Source of the DNA: Caballeronia arvi
GTDB taxonomy: Bacteria > Pseudomonadota > Gammaproteobacteria > Burkholderiales > Burkholderiaceae
Assembly: GCF_001544695.2 (NCBI RefSeq)
Contig: NZ_FCOM02000052.1
Location: forward strand, 1-58,094
DNA: 58,094 nucleotides
Reading direction: 5' to 3'
The translations under genes were made by a program, and so were the position numbers. The notes under the pieces are model-generated. The model ran no database searches. It was given only the letters and a program-made list of their open reading frames with translations, and was not told the DNA's origin. Positions 51,933-58,094 of this stretch are shown piece by piece; position 1 is the stretch's first letter, and each line of letters opens with the position of its first letter.

Positions 51933-53345
51933 ATGAAAGATGCGGGAAACGACAACAGCGTTCTGACGATCGAGAGCAATTCGATCGAGTATGTCGGAGC
52001 GGAACATCGGCACGGCAAGCCGGGCGATTTATTCACACTCTGGTTCTGCACGAACGTCGCGCCGCTGGCCGTGATTTCCGGCGCGACATCCGTGCTGGTT
52101 TTCAGGCTCGACATCGTCAGCGCGATGCTGGCCATCGTCGCCGGGCAGTTCTTTGGCGCCCTCTTCCACGCGCTGACCTCGGCGCAAGGACCGCTCGTCG
52201 GCGTGCCGCAGATGATTCAGAGCCGCGCGCAGTTCGGCCGATATGGCTCGCTGCTGGTCGTCGGCTTCACGACGGTCATCTATCTCGGCTTCTTCGTATC
52301 GAACATCATTCTCGCGGGCAAGACGCTGCACACCGCCGCGCCGATGGTGCCCGAAGCGATCGGCACCGTGCTGGGCGCGGTGCTCGCGACGCTGATCGGC
52401 GTGATCGGGTATAACTTCATTCATCGCTTCAACAAGGTAGGCGCGTGGTTCATGGGCATCGCACTGCTGATCGGCATGGCGCTCATCGCGCCGGGCATTG
52501 ATGCTCAGGTGCTTCAGCGGGGACACTTCGAACTGTCGAACTGGTTCGCGATGTTCGGCCTGTGCGCCGTGTGGCAGATCAGCTTCGCGCCTTACACGTC
52601 CGATTACTCGCGCTATCTGCCGAAGTCGACCGGCTTTGCGAGGACGTTCGCCTTCACGTACTTCGGCACGTCGCTCGGCACGATCTTCGCGTTCATCTTC
52701 GGCGTGATGGCAGTGAGCGCGGGACAGGCCACCGACGCGATGCAGGCCGTACAGACGCAGACGGGCCTGTTCGGCTATGTGCTGATCTTCCTGTTTCTCG
52801 TGAACATCATCGGCCACAACGGGATGAACCTGTACGGCGCGGTGCTTTCGTTCATCACGGCCGCGCAGACGTTCCGCCCGAAGTGGGTTCCGGGCCGAAG
52901 CGTGCGGATCGTCGTGTCGATGGTGCTGCTGCTCGCATCGACGATCACGGCGCTGTGGGCGTCGAGCAACTTCCTCGCGCTCTTCCTGACCGCCATCTTC
53001 GCGATGCGCATCGTGCTCGCGCCGTGGATCGCGATCAATCTCGTCGACTTCTATCTGATCAACGACCGGCACTATCAGGTCTCGGAGATCATCGGCAGCA
53101 CGGGCGGCGCGTATGGTCGGTTCAACCTCAAGGCGATCGTGATCTACGTCTTCGGCATCGCCATTCAGGTGCCGTTCATGGAAGAAAGCTTCTTTCACGG
53201 TCCGTGGGCGAACCTCGCGGGCGGCGCGGACATCTCGTGGATGGTCGGCCTCGTGGCCACGGCGCTCGCCTATTACCTGTTTGCATCGAAGCACGACTTG
53301 CGGTCGCGTCGCAATGGACTGGCAGGAGCGCACGCGTCGAAGTAA
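51933..53345 (+). CDS. NCS1-family permease (purine-cytosine/hydantoin type)
   Basis: The 470-residue, twelve-helix permease has NCS1 marks: FTLWFCTNVAPLAVISGA in helix 1, TSAQGPLVGVPQMIQSRAQF (20 residues), SDYSRYLP and WIAINLVDFYLIN. Family members import cytosine, purines, allantoin, hydantoins, or related N-compounds with H+ or Na+. It is the last gene of the operon, 40 bases after the aldehyde dehydrogenase gene, and a strong terminator follows. It suggests that the pathway's substrate is an N-containing ring or ureide. Confidence 0.9.
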   Translation: MKDAGNDNSVLTIESNSIEYVGAEHRHGKPGDLFTLWFCTNVAPLAVISGATSVLVFRLDIVSAMLAIVAGQFFGALFHALTSAQGPLVGVPQMIQSRAQFGRYGSLLVVGFTTVIYLGFFVSNIILAGKTLHTAAPMVPEAIGTVLGAVLATLIGVIGYNFIHRFNKVGAWFMGIALLIGMALIAPGIDAQVLQRGHFELSNWFAMFGLCAVWQISFAPYTSDYSRYLPKSTGFARTFAFTYFGTSLGTIFAFIFGVMAVSAGQATDAMQAVQTQTGLFGYVLIFLFLVNIIGHNGMNLYGAVLSFITAAQTFRPKWVPGRSVRIVVSMVLLLASTITALWASSNFLALFLTAIFAMRIVLAPWIAINLVDFYLINDRHYQVSEIIGSTGGAYGRFNLKAIVIYVFGIAIQVPFMEESFFHGPWANLAGGADISWMVGLVATALAYYLFASKHDLRSRRNGLAGAHASK

Positions 53346-53367
53346 GCGAACAAGCTCAAGTTCTCGA

Positions 53368-53405
53368 ATGCGGTGGCCGCGCAAGTCGCGGCCACCGCAT
53401 TTTTC
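53368..53405 (+). terminator. Strong intrinsic terminator after the NCS1 gene
   Basis: AATGCGGTGGCCGCG (53368-53382), loop CAAGT and CGCGGCCACCGCATT (53388-53402) form a perfect 15-bp stem, followed on plus by TTT. It ends the DUF1185-NCS1 operon and separates it from the convergent aldehyde dehydrogenase gene on minus. Confidence 0.9.
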
Positions 53406-53462
53406 ATTTCCACAGTCGAGTACGCGCGCCGATATGAGACATATCGGCGCGCTCTTCGCACT

Positions 53463-54923
53463 TCAGACCGCCATGCAAAGGTATTTGATGACGAGATAGT
53501 CGTCGATGCCGTAATGCGAGCCTTCGCGTCCCAGCCCCGATTGCTTCACGCCGCCGAACGGCGCCACTTCATTCGAGATCGCGCCCGTGTTGATGCCGAC
53601 CATGCCGTATTCGAGCTGCTCGGCCACGCGCCAGATGCGGCCGATGTCGCGGCTGTAGAAGTACGCGGCAAGCCCGAACTCGGTGTCGTTGGCGAGCCGC
53701 ACGACTTCATCGTCGCTGGAGAAGCGGAACAGCGGCGCGAGCGGCCCGAACGTCTCTTCCTTCGCGACGCACATGTCGACGGTCGCGTTCGTCAGCACGG
53801 TCGGCTCGAAGAAGCCGTGGCCCAGCGCGTGACGCTTGCCGCCCGCGACGATGCTCGCGCCCTTGCCCACCGCATCGGCGATATGCGCTTCGACCTTCTT
53901 CACCGCGGCGCCATCGATGAGCGGACCGAGCGTCACGCCGCTTTCGGTGCCATGTCCGATCTTCAGCTTGCCGACGGCATCGGCGAGCTTGCGCGCGAAC
54001 GCGTCGTACACGCGATCGTGCACGTAGAAGCGGTTCGTGCACACGCACGTCTGTCCGTTGTTGCGATACTTCGATGCGATCGCGCCTTCGACGGCGGCGT
54101 CGAGATCGGCATCGTCGAACACGATGAACGGCGCGTTGCCGCCGAGTTCCAGCGTGACCTTTTTCACGGTCGGCGCGCTCTGCGCCATCAGAAGACGTCC
54201 GACGCCCGTCGAACCGGTGAAGGACAGCTTGCGCACGATCGGGCTCGCGGTGATCGCGCCGCCGATGGCTTTCGGATCGCCCGTCAGCACGTTGAACACG
54301 CCCGCCGGAATGCCCGCACGCTCGGCGAGCACGGCCATCGCGAGCGCGGAGAACGGCGTGGATTCCGCTGGCTTGACGACGATCGGGCAGCCCGCCGCGA
54401 GCGCCGGTCCGGCCTTGCGCGTGATCATCGCGGCGGGAAAATTCCACGGCGTGATCGCGGCGCAGACACCGATCGGCTCCTTCACCACGACGATGCGTTT
54501 GTCGGCGGCGGGCGACGCGAGCGTATCGCCCGCCACGCGCTTGCCTTGTTCCGCGAACCATTCGATGAACGACGCGGCATAGGTGATCTCGCCCTTCGCT
54601 TCGGCGAGCGGCTTGCCCTGCTCCGCCGTGAGGATCAGCGCGAGATCGTCCGCATGTTCGAGCATCAGCTCGTACCACCGGCGCAGCAGGTTCGCGCGCT
54701 CCTTCGCCGTCTTCGCGCGCCATGCGGGCCACGCTGCATCGGCGGCGTCGATGGCGCGCCGCGTTTCGGCTTCGCCCATCTTCGGCACGCTACCGAGCGA
54801 GCGGCCCGTCGCGGGATCGAGCACATCGAAGCTCGCGCCCGAGTCCGCCGCGCACCACTGCCCGTCGATAAACGCTTCGTGACGGAGAAGCGATGCATCC
54901 GTCAGCATGGATTTGAGTTCCAC
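53463..54923 (-). CDS. gabD: NAD(P)-dependent succinate-semialdehyde dehydrogenase
   Basis: The 486-residue aldehyde dehydrogenase has GabD-like blocks: LLRHEAFIDGQWCAADSG, ITPWNFPAAMITRKAGPALA (20 residues), ELGGNAPFIVFDDADLD with the Glu base, and NNGQTCVCTNRFYV with the catalytic Cys. It turns succinate semialdehyde from GABA or putrescine into succinate. I chose the GTG at 54923 (AAAGGAAA upstream) over the ATG at 54908. It lies downstream of a porin and a polyamine-type ABC transporter, which fits such a route. Glutarate semialdehyde is a possible alternative. Confidence 0.88.
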   Translation of the reverse strand: MELKSMLTDASLLRHEAFIDGQWCAADSGASFDVLDPATGRSLGSVPKMGEAETRRAIDAADAAWPAWRAKTAKERANLLRRWYELMLEHADDLALILTAEQGKPLAEAKGEITYAASFIEWFAEQGKRVAGDTLASPAADKRIVVVKEPIGVCAAITPWNFPAAMITRKAGPALAAGCPIVVKPAESTPFSALAMAVLAERAGIPAGVFNVLTGDPKAIGGAITASPIVRKLSFTGSTGVGRLLMAQSAPTVKKVTLELGGNAPFIVFDDADLDAAVEGAIASKYRNNGQTCVCTNRFYVHDRVYDAFARKLADAVGKLKIGHGTESGVTLGPLIDGAAVKKVEAHIADAVGKGASIVAGGKRHALGHGFFEPTVLTNATVDMCVAKEETFGPLAPLFRFSSDDEVVRLANDTEFGLAAYFYSRDIGRIWRVAEQLEYGMVGINTGAISNEVAPFGGVKQSGLGREGSHYGIDDYLVIKYLCMAV

Positions 54924-54950
54924 GATCTTTCCTTTAAGAGAAACGCCGAA

Positions 54951-54971
54951 GGCCCGCTCTTCGAACGGGCC
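54951..54971 (-). terminator. Probable terminator between porin and gabD
   Basis: GGCCCG (54951-54956) and CGGGCC (54966-54971) flank a 9-base loop containing TTCGAA. On minus, TTCGGCGTTTCTCTT follows, a weak T-rich tail. It lies after the porin stop and before the gabD start, so it may reduce but not stop read-through. Confidence 0.45.
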
Positions 54972-54993
54972 GTGACGCATAGGGCTAAACGAA

Positions 54994-56154
54994 TCAGAAC
55001 AGGTGATAGATGCCGACCCGTCCCATGATCTGATGATTGTTGGTCGATGCCGATCCCACCGCGCCATCGAAGATGTCCGCATTCGATGCAGCGCCGGCGG
55101 CCTTCTGCCAGACGCTCATCGCGTAGAGCGACGTGCGCTTGGAAAGCGAGTACGCCGTGGTCAGGCCGACCTGGTGATAGATCGGAATGGCCTGGCTATA
55201 GCCGATGTTGCCGTGCGTATAGACGTACTGTGCGCCGACGTACCACGCCGGCGTCAGGTAATAGCGTCCCCACGCTTCGTAGTTATCGAAGCGCACGGTG
55301 CCATTCGTGCCGTTCGCGTTGTCGAACTTCGCGTTCGTATAGTCGATGCCGACCGTCGCCGATCCGATCACATAGTTGAGCGCCGCACCGAAGACCTGTT
55401 CGTTGCTCGGATTGCCGACATAGCTGAACGGACCGGACGCGCCGATCGCCGCGCCGGTCGTGTTCGCGACGAAGTTTCCATCGGTCAGCAATTGCGCCGG
55501 GTCTTTCGCATAGAGATAGGCGCCCGCCACATTCAGCGGACCGAACGCGTAGTTCACTCCGACGCTCCACAAACCGGTGGTTCCGCGTCCCGGCGCATTC
55601 GTGTTGGTGAACGAATACAGGCCGCCGAAGGTCAGGCCGCCGATCTTCGGGCTCGCATACTTGACCGCGTTATCGACGCGAAAGGAATTGTCGACATTGT
55701 CGATATCGCCTGAATGGATGAGCGGTCCTCCGAGCTGACCCGATGCGCTCAGCGGTTGGAGGAAGTCCACCACCGAATCATATTGACGGCCCAGCGTGAC
55801 GGTGCCGATGCGCGCGTCCGAAAGGCCGACATACGCCTGACGTCCGAACAGGCGTCCGCCCTGGCGGCTCTGTCCGTTCTCGGTGCTGAAGCCCGCTTCG
55901 AGCTTGAAGATGGCCGAGAGACCGCCACCGAGATCCTCGCTGCCCTTCAAGCCCCATCGGCTGCCGTACACGCCGTCGTAGGTGCCGTCGCGCATGCGCC
56001 ATAGCGAATGCCCGCCGCTGTTGTTGACATAGTCGATGCCTTCGTCGATCACGCCGTACAGCGTCACGGACGACTGCGCGTGCGCATTCGCGGCGAGCAA
56101 CGCGCCGCCTGCCAGCGCGCATGCCATACGTGCTTTGACAAAACCTTTTGCCAT
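54994..56154 (-). CDS. General porin, fourth of four
   Basis: The 386-residue porin has a signal peptide ending NAHA, mature start QSSVTLYGVIDEGIDYV, RWGLKGSEDLGGGLSAIF and C-terminal GIYHLF. AGGAGGAG precedes the ATG at 56154. It lies between the GntR gene (85 bases) and gabD on the same strand, so it probably serves entry of the amine or amino acid imported by the adjacent ABC system. Confidence 0.92.
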   Translation of the reverse strand: MAKGFVKARMACALAGGALLAANAHAQSSVTLYGVIDEGIDYVNNSGGHSLWRMRDGTYDGVYGSRWGLKGSEDLGGGLSAIFKLEAGFSTENGQSRQGGRLFGRQAYVGLSDARIGTVTLGRQYDSVVDFLQPLSASGQLGGPLIHSGDIDNVDNSFRVDNAVKYASPKIGGLTFGGLYSFTNTNAPGRGTTGLWSVGVNYAFGPLNVAGAYLYAKDPAQLLTDGNFVANTTGAAIGASGPFSYVGNPSNEQVFGAALNYVIGSATVGIDYTNAKFDNANGTNGTVRFDNYEAWGRYYLTPAWYVGAQYVYTHGNIGYSQAIPIYHQVGLTTAYSLSKRTSLYAMSVWQKAAGAASNADIFDGAVGSASTNNHQIMGRVGIYHLF

Positions 56155-56239
56155 GCTCTTCTCCTCCTGTACCGCTGGATGTTTGTGGTTTGAATTGGGA
56201 ATTGCTCGATGCAGCACTGCGGCCCTCGGAACGGCCCGT

Positions 56240-56947
56240 TCATCCGGCGCGCTTCATTAACGCGTTCTCGTGTCCTTCGCTCAACAGCTTTCGCGCGATC
56301 TCCGCCACGCGTTCGACATGCGCGCGCGCAGCATCGCGCGCACCGGCGGGTTCGTTCGCGCGGATGGCAGCCAGAACCTGGCGCATTTCCTGAACCGCCT
56401 GCCGGCCGCGATCATCGGAGGCGATCGTCAACGCGCGCAGACGATTGATCCGCGCCGTCAGCGACTGCACGATCTCCCACGCGACATGCTTTTCTCCACC
56501 GATGAACATGCGCTCATAGAAGGCCGTCGTGAGATCACGCACCGCGTGATGGTCTTGTGCATCGAAGGCGGCCTGAATCCTTGCGATGCAATCTTCCAGT
56601 CCGACGATGATGTTCGCGTCGGCGTGCCGCGCGCAGGCCATCGCGGCCTCGCCTTCGAGCAACGCGCGGATCTCGTAGATTTCCGCGGCGGTATCGATAT
56701 CCAGAATCGCGACGATCGGTCCTTGATTCGGCAGCGACTCGACGAGCCCTTCGGTTTCCAGATGACGCAACACTTCGCGCACGACGGTGCGGCCCACGCC
56801 GAGCTCATCGCAGAGCGCGCGCTCGACCAGACGATCGCCCGGCAGGAAACGCGCATCCAGAATCGCGGTGCGCATCTTCTGCAAGGCGAGCTCGCGCAGC
56901 GTGATCGTCGGGCGTTCGACTTTCAGGGAAGGAAATGTCTCGCGCAT
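56240..56947 (-). CDS. GntR-family regulator, FCD subfamily
   Basis: The 235-residue protein has a GntR winged helix at residues about 15-75 (LRELALQKMRTAILDARFLP, GVGRTVVREVLRHLETEGLV) and an all-helical FCD effector domain from about residue 85 (AAEIYEIRALLEGEAA, then HHAVRDLTTAFYERM with the metal-binding His pattern). The ATG at 56947 lies four bases after the ABC ATPase stop. It is thus part of the transporter operon and probably controls it and the porin. Confidence 0.9.
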   Translation of the reverse strand: MRETFPSLKVERPTITLRELALQKMRTAILDARFLPGDRLVERALCDELGVGRTVVREVLRHLETEGLVESLPNQGPIVAILDIDTAAEIYEIRALLEGEAAMACARHADANIIVGLEDCIARIQAAFDAQDHHAVRDLTTAFYERMFIGGEKHVAWEIVQSLTARINRLRALTIASDDRGRQAVQEMRQVLAAIRANEPAGARDAARAHVERVAEIARKLLSEGHENALMKRAG

Positions 56948-56951
56948 GTTT

Positions 56952-58034
56952 TCAAGCTTGCGCAAAGAGCCTGACGTCGCGCACGTCCCAGTCGACGAGC
57001 GCCTGCGTGCCGATGACGAGACCGCTGTCGCGATGATCGCCCGCCGGCATGCGAATCGATATCTCCTGTTCCCACGGCGTCGCGACCGCGTAGTGCATCG
57101 CGTCGCCCAGATACGTGATGTCGCGCACGGTGACCGGCAATCCCGCCGAACCGTTCGACGCGCCAAGCGCACGAATGCGCATTTGCTCCGGACGCACCAT
57201 CAGCGTGCCGTCGTCGCCTGCGGAAAGCGTCGGATTGCCCGCTGTCGAGATGGTGAGACCGTTGGGGAAGATGCCGCTCGACTGCTCCGCGTTGCTCGCC
57301 GTCACACGCACCGGCAGAAAGTTAGAATTACCGATGAAATTCGCGACGAACTTCGACGCGGGATTCGCATACAGCTCCTCGCCCGTGCCGCATTGCTCGA
57401 TGCGCCCTTTGTTGAACACGGCGATACGATCCGACAGACGCAGCGCCTCTTCCTGATCGTGCGTGACATAGAGAATCGTCACGCCCGTCTCCTGATGAAT
57501 GCGGCGCAGTTCGAGCTGAATCTCCTCGCGCAGCTTCTTGTCGAGCGCGGAGAGCGGCTCGTCCATCAGCAGCACGGGCGGATCGTAAGCGAGCGCACGG
57601 GCGATCGCCACGCGCTGCTGCTGGCCGCCTGACAACTGCGCGGGCATGCGATCGCGAAACTCCGACAGATGCACGAGCGCGAGCATTTTCTCGACTTGCT
57701 GTTTGATCTCCGCATCGGGACGGCGGCGCACGCGCAACGGAAAGGCGACGTTCTCGCCCACCGTCAGATGCGGAAACAGCGTATAGCGTTGAAACACCAT
57801 GCCGATGTTGCGCTTGTTGGGCGCGATGGAAAGCAGCGGCTTGCCGTCGAGCAGCACGCGCCCTTCGGTCGGCTCCTGAAAGCCCGCGACGATATAGAGC
57901 GTCGTGCTCTTGCCCGAACCGGACGGCCCGAGAAAGGTCATGAACTCGCCGCGCTTGATATCGAGCGAAACATTGTCGATGGCGACGACTTCATCGTAGG
58001 TCTTGCGCAAACGCTGGATCTGAAGGAATGTCAT
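56952..58034 (-). CDS. ABC importer ATPase, polyamine/opine type (PotA-like)
   Basis: The 360-residue ATPase has Walker A GPSGSGKST (about residues 36-44), Q-loop NIGMVFQRYTLFPH, signature LSGGQQQRVAIARAL, Walker B VLLMDEPLSALD and the switch His in YVTHDQEEA, followed by a TOBE domain (MVRPEQMRIRA). The pattern is that of the spermidine/putrescine group. GAGGTAA precedes the ATG at 58034. It follows a permease gene cut by the window edge. Ligand assignment as a polyamine or related amine is inferred from this family and the gabD gene downstream. Confidence 0.92.
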   Translation of the reverse strand: MTFLQIQRLRKTYDEVVAIDNVSLDIKRGEFMTFLGPSGSGKSTTLYIVAGFQEPTEGRVLLDGKPLLSIAPNKRNIGMVFQRYTLFPHLTVGENVAFPLRVRRRPDAEIKQQVEKMLALVHLSEFRDRMPAQLSGGQQQRVAIARALAYDPPVLLMDEPLSALDKKLREEIQLELRRIHQETGVTILYVTHDQEEALRLSDRIAVFNKGRIEQCGTGEELYANPASKFVANFIGNSNFLPVRVTASNAEQSSGIFPNGLTISTAGNPTLSAGDDGTLMVRPEQMRIRALGASNGSAGLPVTVRDITYLGDAMHYAVATPWEQEISIRMPAGDHRDSGLVIGTQALVDWDVRDVRLFAQA

Positions 58035-58045
58035 GGCGCGTTACC

Positions 58046-58094
58046 TCACTTCACGGAACGGGGACGGCGCAGCACCGCGGCCGCCAGCATTAAA
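58046..58094 (-). CDS. C-terminal end of an ABC permease (partial)
   Basis: Sixteen codons of a minus-strand frame remain, ending in TGA at 58048-58046, 11 bases before the ATPase start. They encode LMLAAAVLRRPRSVK, a hydrophobic tail followed by a basic end, as at the C-terminus of PotC/PotB-type permeases. The rest lies beyond the window. Confidence 0.5.
   Translation of the reverse strand, partial: LMLAAAVLRRPRSVK

Overview
The window reads as a high-GC, gene-dense catabolic region from a Burkholderiaceae bacterium, most likely Paraburkholderia or Caballeronia. The grounds are four general porins whose mature ends begin QSSVTLYG or a close variant, tandem AAHS aromatic-acid symporters, several LysR regulators next to degradation operons, and the codon and start usage. 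I see no rRNA, tRNA, CRISPR, IS element, integrase or replication origin. The genus is an inference.

Layout. 1-437: a near gene-free edge with a possible 34-codon ORF and a perfect TTTCGAAA hairpin. 438-3017: a lipoprotein with an RNase Sa-type fold whose two key catalytic residues are replaced, a Nudix hydrolase, and a DUF2182/DUF1326 pair. 3167-11604 (minus): an eight-gene operon for an unknown carboxylate (Fe-alcohol dehydrogenase, crotonase, CoA-transferase, TRAP transporter, FlK-type thioesterase, two tandem amidohydrolases) with a divergent LysR gene. 12827-15336: an exported PPC-domain protein, then a LysR gene divergent from dkgB. 15374-19277: a D-amino-acid module resembling the P. 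aeruginosa dauBAR system (PAS/HTH regulator and OCD-family dehydrogenase on minus; binding protein and FAD dehydrogenase on plus) around mirrored promoters.

19286-35878 is the most striking part. A porin and two AAHS symporters (minus) diverge from an eleven-gene plus-strand run: UbiX-type prenyltransferase, FAD monooxygenase, VOC enzyme, fumarylacetoacetase, alpha/beta hydrolase, a three-subunit molybdenum hydroxylase with a CoxG accessory, a crotonase-like protein and a UbiD-type decarboxylase, followed by a LysR gene. It looks like a complete but unassigned (hetero)aromatic acid pathway, with a shared palindromic sequence at both ends of ubiX. 35905-44040 (minus) holds a lipoprotein and porin, then a six-gene operon porin-BON-acyl-CoA ligase-MaoC hydratase-class II PHA synthase-PHA depolymerase, a route from medium-chain fatty acid to stored polyester and back.

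44280-47335 (plus): a beta-keto acid cleavage enzyme, an MFS transporter, a 62-residue protein and a lone Rieske ferredoxin. 47948-53345 (plus): a second unassigned operon (DUF1185, alpha/beta hydrolase, luciferase-like monooxygenase, aldehyde dehydrogenase, NCS1 permease) closed by a 15-bp-stem terminator. 53463-58094 (minus): succinate-semialdehyde dehydrogenase, a porin, a GntR/FCD regulator and the ATPase plus last codons of a permease of a polyamine-type ABC importer. Overall the region pairs outer-membrane porins and inner-membrane importers with dedicated catabolic operons. All functional assignments are from sequence reading only.
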